A stretch of DNA of 64,000 bases from assembly GCA_017622215.1 (NCBI GenBank), contig JAGARO010000010.1, positions 117,094 to 181,093 of the forward strand, written 5' to 3'. The notes below the pieces were generated by a model. It saw only the letters and a list, made by a program, of their open reading frames with translations, was not told the origin of the DNA and ran no database searches. Shown in pieces: positions 18,965 to 28,368 of the stretch. Position 1 is the stretch's first letter, and every line of letters starts with the position of its first letter. A program made the position numbers and the translations under genes. This stretch comes from Clostridia bacterium. Its GTDB lineage: Bacteria > Bacillota > Clostridia > Monoglobales > Monoglobaceae.

Positions 18965-19894
18965 TTATTTTTTAATTATTTTTGCTTTTACAAGGTCATC
19001 ATGGGAGATATAATCTGTATAAAATCCGTCAACATTATAGTCATTAAGAAGTCTCTGGACATCCACAATTTTATTTACTGTATGGGTAAAAACTCTTATG
19101 CCGTTATCGTGGAAAACCTGACTTTTGCTACGGTGGCAGCTTTCCATCGGCATTGTTACTACATCTATTTTGTTCTTTTTGCAGTAGCTTGCTGCCTGGT
19201 TGTAGTCGATATCTGTCATCTGGTAAAGTGTCAGGATATAGTTGTCGAATTTTGCCACTGAATCAACCCAAGCCTTCATATCATAGTTGTAAAGCTGGAC
19301 AATAATTCTTGAATAAAGTGTAGGGTCATTTTCCTTGTCAATTGCGGTTTTGAGTTTCTTGAACTGCTTTACAGTATCATCTTTATTTGTACTCTTTGTA
19401 TCTGTGATAAGATAGGTATCCTTATGTCTTGCCAGGAATTTTACTATATCTTCAACTGTCATGGGAGTATAAATCCCGTTAATTGGGTTGGATAAAAACT
19501 CATTTTTAGTCAGGTGAGGAGTATAGGTTTTGTCCTGTTCGAAATTATAATATGAGTTGTCGTCAAAATCGTGGCGGAGCACAAGCTCGTTGTCGGAGGT
19601 GAGGGCGAGATCTGCCTCAAAAACTCGGAAGCCTCGTTCGTAGCTTTCTTTAAGAGCCTCCAGGGAGTTTGTTTCGGTTCTTCCGTCGATTGTACCTAAG
19701 GCGTGGGCAACAACCATATTGTTTTTGTGCCATTTGCCTTCGGGAATTTTACTGCTGTTGATAAAATCAACTATGTTATTTCCGAATTTTGTGGCGATAA
19801 AAACAACAATGGAAACAAATATAATTAAAATCAGGGTTTTAGGCCATCTTTTTGGCTTTGAATAGCCTGTGGCACTATTTCTGTAGTAATTCAT
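18965..19894 (-). CDS. Membrane-anchored glycerophosphodiester phosphodiesterase family protein
   Basis: The 309-residue protein has a basic N-terminus, one TM helix (about 20-38, LILIIFVSIVVFIATKF), and an extracellular GDPD-like TIM barrel: VVAHALGTIDGRTETNSLEA in place of the usual H-R-G...PENT, FEADLALTSDNELVLRHD, and late PMESCH/HTVN and FYTDYI segments. The family hydrolyses glycerophosphodiesters; the metal-binding E-x-D and the second His are present, while the usual HRG is HALG, so the substrate may differ. The start at 19894 follows AAGGA by 5 bp. It overlaps the trmFO end by 20 bp and is probably co-transcribed with it. Confidence 0.85.
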   Translation of the reverse strand: MNYYRNSATGYSKPKRWPKTLILIIFVSIVVFIATKFGNNIVDFINSSKIPEGKWHKNNMVVAHALGTIDGRTETNSLEALKESYERGFRVFEADLALTSDNELVLRHDFDDNSYYNFEQDKTYTPHLTKNEFLSNPINGIYTPMTVEDIVKFLARHKDTYLITDTKSTNKDDTVKQFKKLKTAIDKENDPTLYSRIIVQLYNYDMKAWVDSVAKFDNYILTLYQMTDIDYNQAASYCKKNKIDVVTMPMESCHRSKSQVFHDNGIRVFTHTVNKIVDVQRLLNDYNVDGFYTDYISHDDLVKAKIIKK

Positions 19895-21176
19895 CCAGTT
19901 CCTTAAAACTCCTTTCTGCAAAGCGTTCTGCCTTTTCTTTTTTATCCTTTATTCTTTCCCCAAGACTGTTAAATATTCCAAAATTAACATTCATTGGTTG
20001 AAAATCAGTTACAGCTGTGTTTGAAATATAGTTTGAGAGTGAGCCTAAAGCGGTATTGCTTGAAAATACAAGCTTTTCTTTTCCGAGAACATCTCTTGCA
20101 CAGTTTATTCCTGCAACCATTCCTGAGGAGGCTGATTCAATGTAGCCCTCTACACCTGTAATCTGTCCTGCAAAGTATATTTTAGGATATTTTATAAGAT
20201 TATATGTGTTTGTCATTATTCCGGGTGAGTTTATATAAGTATTCCTGTGCATCTTGCCGTAGCGGACAAATTCTGCATTTTCAAGGGATGGAATAAGTCC
20301 GAAAACTCTTTTTTGCTCACCGAATTTAAGATGGGTCTGAAATCCTACAATATTATAAAGCGTGCCGTCAGCGTTGTCTTGTCTTAATTGCACAACAGCG
20401 TAAGGTCTTGAATTATCGTGAGGATTTGTAAGTCCTACAGGCTTAAGTGGACCAAAACGCATTGTGTCTTCTCCGCGCATAGCCATAATTTCAATTGGCA
20501 TACAGCCCTCGAAAACGTTAGGGTTTTCAACTCCCTCGTGAAGAGGAGCAGCCTCAGCTCTGATAAGCTCATTCCTGAATAAAAGGTATTCCTCTTTATT
20601 CATAGGACAGTTTATATAATCGTCTCCGCCTTTGCCGTAACGGGCTCCGCGGAAAGCCTTTGTCATATCAATAGACTCAAGAGTTACAATCGGTGCCGCT
20701 GCATCAAAAAAATGGAGATAGTCACCACCTGTAAGCCTTTTTATATCCTCAATTATGCCCTCGGAGGCAAGTGGGCCTGCGGCGATAATTATATATTCGT
20801 CTTCGTTGATTGAAGTAACCTCACCGTATTTTACAGTAATTAACGGGTGGGATTTTATTTTGTCTGTAACTACCTTTGAAAATCCCTCACGGTCAACAGC
20901 CAAAGCTCCACCAGCGGGAACTTTTGTAAGGTCAGCGCACTCCATAATAAGTGAACCAAACTTACGCATTTCTTCTTTTAAAAGACCTACAGCATTATGT
21001 ATTCCGTCAGCCCTTAAAGAGTTACTGCATACAAGCTCTGCAAAGTTTTCACTTTTATGGGCAGGGGAGTATTTTTCAGGCTTCATTTCCCAAAGCTCAA
21101 CCTCAATACCCTGCTTTGCAACCTGCCATGCGGCTTCGCATCCTGCCAGACCTGCACCTATGATTTTTATTTTCAT
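19875..21176 (-). CDS. trmFO: Methylenetetrahydrofolate-tRNA-(uracil-5-)-methyltransferase TrmFO
   Basis: TrmFO is the folate- and FAD-dependent enzyme that makes m5U54 (ribothymidine) in tRNA in many Firmicutes. The 433 residues start with the FAD-binding IIGAGLAGCEAAWQ (G-x-G-x-x-G) and contain ELVCSNSLRAD, PFGPLKPVGL-type (RFGPLKPVGL) and GQITGVEGYIESA motifs typical of the family. ATG 21176 is preferred to TTG 21182 because AGGTGA lies about 6 bp before it. Confidence 0.96.
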   Translation of the reverse strand: MKIKIIGAGLAGCEAAWQVAKQGIEVELWEMKPEKYSPAHKSENFAELVCSNSLRADGIHNAVGLLKEEMRKFGSLIMECADLTKVPAGGALAVDREGFSKVVTDKIKSHPLITVKYGEVTSINEDEYIIIAAGPLASEGIIEDIKRLTGGDYLHFFDAAAPIVTLESIDMTKAFRGARYGKGGDDYINCPMNKEEYLLFRNELIRAEAAPLHEGVENPNVFEGCMPIEIMAMRGEDTMRFGPLKPVGLTNPHDNSRPYAVVQLRQDNADGTLYNIVGFQTHLKFGEQKRVFGLIPSLENAEFVRYGKMHRNTYINSPGIMTNTYNLIKYPKIYFAGQITGVEGYIESASSGMVAGINCARDVLGKEKLVFSSNTALGSLSNYISNTAVTDFQPMNVNFGIFNSLGERIKDKKEKAERFAERSFKELDELLQK

Positions 21177-21210
21177 TGACAATCACCTAAATTAAACCTA
21201 TAATAAAATT

Positions 21211-21239
21211 ATTATAACATTTTTATCCTTGACCTGCAA
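21211..21239 (-). promoter_or_regulatory. Promoter for trmFO-GDPD
   Basis: On the minus strand TTGCAG (21239-21234), 17 bp, TATAAT (21216-21211). A weaker rightward TTGACC lies over the same bases and might serve the 21279 gene. Confidence 0.7.
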
Positions 21240-21278
21240 GATAAAATCTTAAATTCTTGGTACAAGAAAGGCAAAATT

Positions 21279-21632
21279 ATGAGAGTAATTAACAAATACC
21301 TTGCGGATATGTATTTTCACAGAAGAAACGGCGGAGTTTTTTGTTGCAGTAGCTGTAACGCTGTTCTCGGTTTTCTTAATCCACAGGGATATAAATATAT
21401 GAAGTTCTGGGCACTTTGCAACTGCGGTCAGGATGTATATTTTGAAATCTACCGCCACAAGATACCCGAGCTTACAAAACCCCACAGACCTTTATATAAA
21501 GATGAATATAAATACTTATGCCAGACCTGTGAAGAGGTCGCATTTTCCATAAACAAGGAAAATGTCAGAAACTTTGCCTTTAACTATGTGTGCAAATGCG
21601 GAATTGAATATGATATACCATTCAAAAGATAA
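21279..21632 (+). CDS. Hypothetical zinc-ribbon-like protein
   Basis: The 117-residue protein is not recognised. It carries three cysteine pairs: FCCSSCN (about 21-26), LCNCGQ (about 46-49), and YLCQTCEE with YVCKCGIEY near the end, so one or two zinc ribbons are likely. It is rich in Tyr/Phe and basic residues, with no signal peptide or TM helix. AGAAAGG precedes ATG 21279. It stands alone between trmFO and ileS, with its own terminator. DNA, RNA or protein binding cannot be told apart. Confidence 0.75.
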   Translation: MRVINKYLADMYFHRRNGGVFCCSSCNAVLGFLNPQGYKYMKFWALCNCGQDVYFEIYRHKIPELTKPHRPLYKDEYKYLCQTCEEVAFSINKENVRNFAFNYVCKCGIEYDIPFKR

Positions 21633-21660
21633 AGCCCTTGAAAATTCAAGGGCTTTTTTT
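21631..21660 (+). terminator. Terminator after zinc-ribbon gene, also facing ileS
   Basis: AAAGCCCTTGAA / TTCAAGGGCTTT (21631-21642 / 21645-21656) is a perfect 12-bp stem with Ts to 21660. It overlaps the end of the rightward gene and lies 2 bp beyond the ileS stop on the other strand. Confidence 0.9.
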
Positions 21661-21661
21661 A

Positions 21662-24600
21662 TTAGATTTTCTTAATGCAGATTGAAACCTTTTCGCCGTT
21701 TATGTTCCATTCCTTTGCACATTCACAAACTCCCTCGGAGATTTCCTTTGCAAGAGTCTGTGCGGAAATTTCTTCGTTATTTCTTTCGAAAATTCCCTTG
21801 ATGTTGTCAGAACCGACAAATCCAATCTTGATATTATCCTGTACTTCGAAACCGCTGTCTTTTCTCATTGTCTGAATCTTACTGATAAGCTCTCTTACGA
21901 AGCCTTCTTCTAAAAGCTCAGGTGTGAGGTTTGTATCAAGAACGATTGTGCAACCGTTATCTGTTTCGGAAACATAGCCGTCTTTCTTGATTGTTTCAAC
22001 AAGTACGTCTTCAGCGCCGAATATTACGTCTGTACCTTCAACTACGAGGCTTACTGTATCGCCGGCGTTAAGCTTTGCCATAATTTCTGCGCCGTCCATC
22101 TTATTTACTTCTTCAAAGATAGCCTTTACAATCTTACCGTATTTTGGTCCCATTGTACGAAGCTGTGGCTTGAAGTTGTATGAGATAAACTGACTTGCGT
22201 CTTCAACAAATTCAACATTCTTAACATTAAGCTCTTCTAAGATGATGTAGTTATAATCTGTATTTACCTTTTCCTTTGTCTGAACGAAGATTGTGCTGAT
22301 TGGCTGTCTGTTCTTAACGTTTGCAGTATTTCTGCAAGCACGACCTAGCATTACAACCTTTCTTATTGTATCCATATCCTCTTCAACTTCAGGGAAGTCA
22401 AATTCAGGATTAGCCACAGGGAAGTCGCAAAGGTGGATACTTTCTGTTGCGTTTTTATCAACTGATAAAACAAGGTTCTGGTAAATCTGTTCAGTCATAA
22501 ATGGAATGAACGGAGCACATACCTTTGAGAATTCAACCAATACTGTATAAAGTGTCATATAAGCATTGATTTTATCCTCTGTGAGCTCTGATGCCCAGAA
22601 TCTTTCACGGCAACGTCTTACATACCAGTTTGAAAGTTCGTCTGTGAACTGATTTATAACTCTTGTTGCTTCTGTAATCTTATAGTTCATTAAGAAGTTG
22701 TCAACAGAAGTGATTGTCTTATTAAGCTTTGATAAAATCCACTTATCAAGAATAGAAATCTTATCTTTATCAAGTGTGTACTTTGTAGGGTCAAAGTTGT
22801 CGATATCAGCGTATAAAACATAGAACGCATAAGTGTTCCAGAGTGTTCCCATAAACTTTCTCTGTGATTCAGAAACAGCTTCGTCGAAGAATCTGTTAGG
22901 GAGCCATGGTGCTGAGTTGGAGTAGAAGTACCAACGGGCAGCGTCAGAGCCCTGCTTATTAAGAACATCCCAAGGATTAACAACATTACCCTTATGCTTA
23001 CTCATCTTCTGTCCGTTCTTATCCTGAACATGACCTAAAACGATTACGTTCTTGTATGGAGCCTTGTCGAAGATAAGAGTTGAAATTGCCATAAGTGTAT
23101 AGAACCAACCTCTTGTCTGGTCGATAGCTTCACTGATGAAGTCTGCAGGGAAGTTCTGGTCGAAGATTTCCTTGTTTTCAAATGGGTAGTGCCACTGTGC
23201 AAATGGCATTGAACCTGAGTCGAACCAACAGTCGATAACTTCGCTGACTCTCTTCATATCCTTGCCACACTGCGGACAAGTAAGGAATACATTATCTACA
23301 TAAGGCTTATGAAGTTCAATATTTTCAGGAACATTCTGTCCCTTTTCCTTAAGCTCAGCGATTGAACCGATACATTCTCTGTGTCCGCAGGAACATTCCC
23401 AGATAGGAAGCGGTGTACCCCAGTATCTTGAACGGGAAAGACCCCAGTCAATTACATTTTCAAGGAAGTTACCAAATCTGCCGTGCTTGATATTATCAGG
23501 CATCCAGTTAACTGTATCATTATTCTTAAGAAGTCTGTCGCGGATTGAAGACATCTTGATAAACCATGTATCACAAGCATAGTAGAGGAGAGGTGTGTCA
23601 CATCTCCAGCAGAATGGGTAGCTGTGTTCAAATGGAATTACTTCAAAGAGCTGATTTCTGTCCTTTAAGTCGCGGATAACGTGCTTGTCAACGTCTTTGA
23701 CAAACATACCCTTCCAAGGTTCAACTTCGTCAACCATATTACCCTGTGTATTTACAAGGTTTAAGAAGCCGAGGCCGTTGTCCTTACCAACTCTTGCGTC
23801 ATCTTCACCGAATGCAGGAGCGATATGAACGATACCTGTACCGTCTTCCATTGTAACGTAGTTATCAGCTACAACTTCACAGTATTTGCCCTCTTCAGGT
23901 GTCTTGAATGAATAAAGCGGTTCATACTTTGTACCAACTAAGTCTGTACCCACATATTCTTCAATAATTTCATATTCTTCTTTGATTACTTTGTCTAAAA
24001 GTGCCTTTGCGAGAATATATTTTTCATCGCCAACTGCAATCTTAACATAGCTTTCGTATGGGTTTACACAAAGTGCAACGTTGGATGGAAGTGTCCAAGG
24101 TGTAGTTGTCCATGCAAGAATGTATTCATTTTCCTTGCCTGAAACAATAAACTTTGCAATAAGTGAATTTTCCTTAACATCCTTGTAGCCCTGTGCAACT
24201 TCGTGAGAAGAAAGGGAAGTACCACAACGTGGACAGTAAGGCATAATCTTATGACCCTTATATAAAAGTCCCTTGTCCCAGATTGTTTTAAGAGCCCACC
24301 ATTCAGACTCAATATAGTTGTTGTCGAGTGTAACATAAGGGTTGTCCATATCAGCCCAGAAACCAACTCTGTCTGACATATCTTCCCATTCACTCTTATA
24401 GGTAAATACGGATTCCTTACACTTTGTAATAAAGTCTTCAATGCCGTATTTTTCGATTTCAGGCTTACCTGAAATTCCGAGAGCCTTTTCTACTTCAAGC
24501 TCAACTGGAAGACCGTGGGTATCCCAGCCTGCTTTTCTTAAAACGTGGTATCCTTTCATTGTGCGGTATCTTGGAATTAAGTCCTTGATTACACGGGTTA

Positions 24601-24778
24601 AAACATGACCGATATGAGGTCTGCCGTTTGCAGTAGGAGGACCGTCAAAGAAGGTATAGATTTCCCCGCCCTCACGGTTCTGCATACTCTTTTCAAATAT
24701 ATCATTCTGTTTCCAGAATTCTATAATTTCTTTCTCCCTGTCCACAAAGGAAAGGTCTGTAGAAACTTTCTTATACAT
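21662..24778 (-). CDS. ileS: Isoleucyl-tRNA synthetase (IleS2-like type)
   Basis: The 1038-residue class I synthetase has DGPPTANGRPHIGH (HIGH at 55-58), an editing domain with WTTTPWTLPSN, two CxxC zinc pairs (CPRCGT and CPQCGK), the GWDTHGLPVE motif and KMSKH (about 592-596), then an anticodon-binding domain and a C-terminal extension. The PTANGRPHIGH and KMSKHKGNVVNP forms resemble the type-2 (mupirocin-insensitive, eukaryote-like) bacterial enzymes more than E. coli IleS; this is from motif memory. There is no T-box leader: only about 110 bp separate it from the divergent clpE promoter. Confidence 0.96.
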   Translation of the reverse strand: MYKKVSTDLSFVDREKEIIEFWKQNDIFEKSMQNREGGEIYTFFDGPPTANGRPHIGHVLTRVIKDLIPRYRTMKGYHVLRKAGWDTHGLPVELEVEKALGISGKPEIEKYGIEDFITKCKESVFTYKSEWEDMSDRVGFWADMDNPYVTLDNNYIESEWWALKTIWDKGLLYKGHKIMPYCPRCGTSLSSHEVAQGYKDVKENSLIAKFIVSGKENEYILAWTTTPWTLPSNVALCVNPYESYVKIAVGDEKYILAKALLDKVIKEEYEIIEEYVGTDLVGTKYEPLYSFKTPEEGKYCEVVADNYVTMEDGTGIVHIAPAFGEDDARVGKDNGLGFLNLVNTQGNMVDEVEPWKGMFVKDVDKHVIRDLKDRNQLFEVIPFEHSYPFCWRCDTPLLYYACDTWFIKMSSIRDRLLKNNDTVNWMPDNIKHGRFGNFLENVIDWGLSRSRYWGTPLPIWECSCGHRECIGSIAELKEKGQNVPENIELHKPYVDNVFLTCPQCGKDMKRVSEVIDCWFDSGSMPFAQWHYPFENKEIFDQNFPADFISEAIDQTRGWFYTLMAISTLIFDKAPYKNVIVLGHVQDKNGQKMSKHKGNVVNPWDVLNKQGSDAARWYFYSNSAPWLPNRFFDEAVSESQRKFMGTLWNTYAFYVLYADIDNFDPTKYTLDKDKISILDKWILSKLNKTITSVDNFLMNYKITEATRVINQFTDELSNWYVRRCRERFWASELTEDKINAYMTLYTVLVEFSKVCAPFIPFMTEQIYQNLVLSVDKNATESIHLCDFPVANPEFDFPEVEEDMDTIRKVVMLGRACRNTANVKNRQPISTIFVQTKEKVNTDYNYIILEELNVKNVEFVEDASQFISYNFKPQLRTMGPKYGKIVKAIFEEVNKMDGAEIMAKLNAGDTVSLVVEGTDVIFGAEDVLVETIKKDGYVSETDNGCTIVLDTNLTPELLEEGFVRELISKIQTMRKDSGFEVQDNIKIGFVGSDNIKGIFERNNEEISAQTLAKEISEGVCECAKEWNINGEKVSICIKKI

Positions 24779-24811
24779 TGTATTGCCTCCTTGATTTGAA
24801 CATACAATACT

Positions 24812-24840
24812 ATTTTACAAAAAAATACTAATTTTGTAAA
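24812..24840 (-). promoter_or_regulatory. Promoter for ileS
   Basis: On the minus strand TTTACA (24840-24835), 17 bp, TAAAAT (24817-24812), 34 bp before the ileS start. Confidence 0.65.
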
Positions 24841-24868
24841 GTCTTTTCCTATAAATAAATAAAAAATA

Positions 24869-24897
24869 TTGAAATTATTTTTGATTCGTGGTAGAAT
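24869..24897 (+). promoter_or_regulatory. Promoter for clpE
   Basis: TTGAAA (24869-24874), 17 bp, TAGAAT (24892-24897). No CtsR-like AGTCAAA repeat is seen near it. Confidence 0.65.
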
Positions 24898-24931
24898 AAC
24901 AAAACGAGATAAAATTGACGGAGGAAATAAT

Positions 24932-27253
24932 ATGCTTTGTGTCAGATGCAAAAAGAATCTTGCAGTTGTATATGTTTCAAAATTTGACCAGGACGGCAAA
25001 CAGCAGAACGAGGGTTATTGCTTAAGTTGTGCTAAAGAGCTTAATTTGGGTCCTGTTAACGAAATGATAGAAAAAATGGGCATTGATGTTGAGGAGCTTG
25101 ACAGCCTTAACAGCGAAATGAACAATATGGTAGAACAGATGGGTGATATGGACCCTGAAATGATGGAGGAAATGGCTCAGCAGCTCATGGGCGGAGAGGA
25201 TCTTGAAGACGAGGATGAGGAAGAACAGGGAAGAACTATGAAGACTCCGTTCTCAATGTTCAGTCAGTTTATGGGCGGAAAAAATAAGACTGAAAAAGAC
25301 GGGGGAAAATCTGCAAAAAAAGAAAAGAAGAATAAGGACAGAAAGTTCCTTGAAATGTATGGAACAAACCTTACAACCAAAGCCAGAAACGGCGAGGTTG
25401 ACAGGGTTATCGGCAGAGATGCTGAAATCACAAGGGTTATGCAGATTTTAAACAGAAGAACAAAAAATAACCCTTGTTTAATTGGTGAACCCGGTGTTGG
25501 TAAAACTGCTATTGCAGAGGGTTTGGCGGTTAAAATTGTGAATGGTGAGGTTCCTGCAAAACTCTTAAAATACGAAATTTATCTTATTGATATGTCAGCT
25601 ATGGTTGCAGGCACACAGTTTCGCGGTCAGTTTGAACAGCGTCTTAAAAACCTCATAAGCGAGGTTAAAAAGCTTGGAAATATTATCCTTGTAATTGACG
25701 AAGTTCATACTCTCACAAAGGCTGGGGATGCTGACGGTGCTATGAACGCAGGAAATATTTTAAAGCCTGCATTATCCAAGGGCGAAATACAGATTATTGG
25801 TGCAACTACCCTTGAAGAATATAGAAAGCACATTGAAAAGGACTCGGCTTTAGAGAGAAGATTCCAGACTGTTATGGTGGAAGAGCCTTCAGTTGAAGAA
25901 ACAATTGAAATCTTAAAGGGAATCAAGGAATATTACGAAAAATACCACAACGTAAAGATTACAGACGATATTATAAGGACTGCAGCTGTCCTTTCCGAAA
26001 GGTATATAACTGATAGATTTTTACCTGATAAGGCAATTGATGTAATTGATGAGGCTGCCTCAAAGGTTAACCTTGACAATACAGCACTTGCTGAAATTGA
26101 AAAGCTTAATATTGAGCTTGAAAAGGTGAAGAAGGAGCAGACTGAACTTGAGGGGCAGGAAGAATCCGAGGGATACTTTGAAAAGACAGCTGAACTTAAG
26201 AGCAGAGTTTGCAAGATAGAAAATGAGATTGAGGCTCTTTCCAAGGGGGCAAACGATATTTATTTAACGCCTGAAGATTTGGCAAATGTTATCGAGGGTT
26301 GGACAAAAATTCCTGTTAAAAATATAACTGAATTTGAAAGCAGACGCCTTATAAATCTTGAAGAAAGACTTCATACAAGACTTATCGGTCAGGATGAGGC
26401 TGTGTCCTCTGTAGCCCGTGCAATAAGAAGAAAAAGAGCGGGAATAAGCATAAAGAAAAGACCTGTTTCATTCATCTTTGTAGGCCCGACAGGCGTTGGT
26501 AAAACTGAACTTGTAAAGCAGATTGCAAGGGAGGTTTTTGACAGCGAAGAAAACCTTATAAGACTTGATATGTCTGAATATATGGAAAAACATTCCGTTG
26601 CAAAGCTTATCGGCGCGCCTCCGGGATATGTGGGCTATGATGACGCTGGACAGCTTACTGAAAAGGTGAGAAGAAAGCCGTATTCTGTAATTTTACTTGA
26701 TGAAATTGAAAAGGCACACGCTGATATTTTCAACATTCTTCTCCAAATTTTAGACGACGGCAGAATTACTGACAGCAGAGGAAAGGTTGTATCTTTTGAA
26801 AATACAATTATTGTAATGACCTCCAACGCAGGCTCTGAAATCGGAAATTCTGTTGCAGGTTTTGGCTATACTGACAACTCGGCTAACGATATTAAGGTTG
26901 ACAGAGCCTTAAAACAGCTCTTCCGTCCTGAGTTCTTAAACAGAGTTGACGAAATTATCAAATTCCGTGAGCTTAACAAGGATGAGCTTAAGAAGATTGC
27001 AGGCCTTATGCTTTCTGACCTTAAGGCAGGCCTTGATGAAAAAGCTGTGGCGATGGAAGTAGAGGACAGTGCAATTGAACTTATACTGAAAAAGGCTTAT
27101 AATGTGGCTTACGGTGCAAGACCTATGAGAAGATATATTGAAAGAAATATTGAGGATAAGTTTGCGACGCTGATTATCGAGGGAGAATTAAATGCCGGAT
27201 ATAAAATGCAGGTTTCAGCCGAAAAGGACGAAATTGTTATAAAGAAAATTTAG
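24932..27253 (+). CDS. clpE: Clp ATPase of the ClpE type (zinc-finger N-terminus)
   Basis: This is a Hsp100 unfoldase with two AAA+ modules. The 773 residues start with a zinc finger made by C3, C6, C30 and C33, then an acidic Met/Glu-rich linker. AAA1 has Walker A GEPGVGKT (185-192), a coiled middle segment (about 385-440) follows, and AAA2 has Walker A GPTGVGKT (518-525) with LLDEIEKAH. Zinc finger plus two AAA+ modules is the ClpE architecture rather than ClpC or ClpB. ATG 24932 is preceded by GGAGG; the 21 earlier codons overlap the promoter. It would work with the ClpP encoded at 16904. Confidence 0.9.
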   Translation: MLCVRCKKNLAVVYVSKFDQDGKQQNEGYCLSCAKELNLGPVNEMIEKMGIDVEELDSLNSEMNNMVEQMGDMDPEMMEEMAQQLMGGEDLEDEDEEEQGRTMKTPFSMFSQFMGGKNKTEKDGGKSAKKEKKNKDRKFLEMYGTNLTTKARNGEVDRVIGRDAEITRVMQILNRRTKNNPCLIGEPGVGKTAIAEGLAVKIVNGEVPAKLLKYEIYLIDMSAMVAGTQFRGQFEQRLKNLISEVKKLGNIILVIDEVHTLTKAGDADGAMNAGNILKPALSKGEIQIIGATTLEEYRKHIEKDSALERRFQTVMVEEPSVEETIEILKGIKEYYEKYHNVKITDDIIRTAAVLSERYITDRFLPDKAIDVIDEAASKVNLDNTALAEIEKLNIELEKVKKEQTELEGQEESEGYFEKTAELKSRVCKIENEIEALSKGANDIYLTPEDLANVIEGWTKIPVKNITEFESRRLINLEERLHTRLIGQDEAVSSVARAIRRKRAGISIKKRPVSFIFVGPTGVGKTELVKQIAREVFDSEENLIRLDMSEYMEKHSVAKLIGAPPGYVGYDDAGQLTEKVRRKPYSVILLDEIEKAHADIFNILLQILDDGRITDSRGKVVSFENTIIVMTSNAGSEIGNSVAGFGYTDNSANDIKVDRALKQLFRPEFLNRVDEIIKFRELNKDELKKIAGLMLSDLKAGLDEKAVAMEVEDSAIELILKKAYNVAYGARPMRRYIERNIEDKFATLIIEGELNAGYKMQVSAEKDEIVIKKI

Positions 27254-27255
27254 TA

Positions 27256-27292
27256 TTTCAGGGCGGTGGAACGGGATTCTTCCGCCCTGAAA
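27256..27292 (+). terminator. Hairpin after clpE (no T tract)
   Basis: TTTCAGGGCGG and CCGCCCTGAAA (27256-27266 / 27282-27292) pair perfectly over 11 bp, but As rather than Ts follow. It may protect the clpE mRNA end or terminate weakly. Confidence 0.45.
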
Positions 27293-27319
27293 AAAAGTGA
27301 AAAAAATCCAAAAAAAGTG

Positions 27320-27348
27320 TTGACAAAGTGGGTTTTGTTTGTTATACT
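27320..27348 (+). promoter_or_regulatory. Promoter for the tRNA array
   Basis: TTGACA (27320-27325), 17 bp, TATACT (27343-27348), 30 bp before tRNA-Gly. Confidence 0.8.
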
Positions 27349-27377
27349 ATACAAGTCGTCTAAAGGACGATGGCTAT

Positions 27378-27451
27378 GCGGGTGTAGTTCAATGGTAGAA
27401 TGTCAGCCTTCCAAGCTGAACACGTGGGTTCGATTCCCATCACCCGCTCCA
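27378..27451 (+). tRNA. tRNA-Gly (anticodon TCC)
   Basis: The acceptor GCGGGTG/CACCCGC pairs fully, the anticodon stem TCAGC/GCTGA encloses the loop CTTCCAA, and CCA is encoded. First gene of a five-tRNA array. Confidence 0.97.
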
Positions 27452-27466
27452 TAATATATTTTTTGC

Positions 27467-27543
<77 letters not shown>

Positions 27544-27579
27544 TTTTTTTTGCTCATTTTTAGCAAAATGGCCAGATAT

Positions 27580-27657
<78 letters not shown>

Positions 27658-27668
27658 CAAATATATTT

Positions 27669-27745
27669 TGGGCTGTAGCCAAGTCGGTAAGGCACAAGAC
27701 TTTGACTCTTGCATTCCGTGGGTTCGAGTCCCGCCAGCCCAGCCA
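27669..27745 (+). tRNA. tRNA-Gln (anticodon TTG)
   Basis: Acceptor TGGGCTG/CAGCCCA; stem CAAGA/TCTTG encloses CTTTGAC; CCA is encoded. Confidence 0.97.
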
Positions 27746-27769
27746 CTTTTTTTATTTACAGAAGAATAT

Positions 27770-27845
27770 GCCCCATTAGCTCAGTTGGCAGAGCACTTGA
27801 CTTTTAATCAAGGTGTCCGCGGTTCGAATCCGCGATGGAGCACCA
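27770..27845 (+). tRNA. tRNA-Lys (anticodon TTT) with C3-A70 acceptor mismatch
   Basis: Stem CTTGA/TCAAG encloses CTTTTAA, and CCA is encoded. The acceptor arms GCCCCAT and ATGGAGC pair at six of seven positions; base pair 3:70 is C-A instead of T-A. All other stems are intact. Confidence 0.95.
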
Positions 27846-27876
27846 AAAATCCTCGTTTGTAAGAACGGGGATTTTT
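27846..27876 (+). terminator. Terminator of the tRNA array
   Basis: AAAATCCTCGTT / AACGGGGATTTT (27846-27857 / 27864-27875) with one G-U pair, followed by T. It starts at the base after the tRNA-Lys CCA. Confidence 0.85.
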
Positions 27877-27877
27877 A

Positions 27878-27979
27878 CTTCTTGTGTCTATTCGCTATTC
27901 ATTCTTCCATAAATACGAATGAGGGTTTTGAAGTAATAGGTAATAGTGAATAAGAAAGAGGTTAAGGCTGTTTTGCTTA
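27878..27979. repeat. Dispersed repeat, copy A
   Basis: About 100 bp (centre ATACGAATGAGGGTTTTGAA) recurs at 31080-31180 in the same orientation, at about 85 per cent identity by eye. Both copies follow directly on a terminator hairpin. The two copies bracket tRNA-Pro and the nuclease/HEPN operon. Confidence 0.8.
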
Positions 27980-28001
27980 TTAAAAGCTTATTATTTCATA
28001 T

Positions 28002-28077
28002 CGGGGTGTAGCGCAGATGGTAGCGCACACGTCTGGGGGGCGTGGTGCCGCAGGTTCAAGTCCTGTCACTCCGACCA
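28002..28077 (+). tRNA. tRNA-Pro (anticodon GGG)
   Basis: Acceptor CGGGGTG/CACTCCG with one G-U pair; the loop CTGGGGG is closed by CACGT/GCGTG; CCA is encoded. It lies 156 bp after tRNA-Lys, beyond the array terminator, with no clear promoter of its own. Confidence 0.95.
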
Positions 28078-28080
28078 AAA

Positions 28081-28119
28081 AAGAACCGTAATTTTGATAC
28101 AAAGTTACGGTTCTTTTTC
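28081..28119 (+). terminator. tRNA-Pro terminator
   Basis: AAGAACCGTAA and TTACGGTTCTT (28081-28091 / 28105-28115) form a perfect 11-bp stem followed by Ts. Confidence 0.85.
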
Positions 28120-28159
28120 TATGCCGTAAAAGCCTTGAATAAAGGAATTTCTCAAAAAA

Positions 28160-28246
28160 GAAAAGTTTCCGTGTGAAATATATATACATCTGTAAAGAGC
28201 AAAATAGCCTTCAATGGCGTTTTCTTATTTCACACAGAAACTTTTC
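28160..28246. repeat. Long inverted repeat upstream of the nuclease operon
   Basis: Arms 28160-28180 and 28226-28246 match at 20 of 21 bases as inverted copies, around a 45-nt spacer. Parts of the right arm (TATTTCACACA, GAAACTTTTCT, ATGCACCG) recur in the palindrome at 30959-31010 on the far side of the operon. Confidence 0.7.
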
Positions 28247-28299
28247 TCCAATTAAAATGCACCGTTTTTTGATATTTTACATAAAAAGCGGTGCAAATA

Positions 28300-28328
28300 T
28301 TGAAAAAAGTCGGAATATATGGTATAAT
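28300..28328 (+). promoter_or_regulatory. Promoter for the nuclease/HEPN operon
   Basis: TTGAAA (28300-28305), 17 bp, TATAAT (28323-28328), 41 bp before the TTG start. Confidence 0.75.
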
Positions 28329-28368
28329 TATATGAATAGTGAAGTAGCGTTTAAAGGGGTTGAGCACG

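Noticed and set aside
24779..24931. T-box leader for ileS or CtsR operator for clpE
   Set aside because: The divergent spacer is too short for a T-box and no T-box sequence or AGTCAAA repeat is present.
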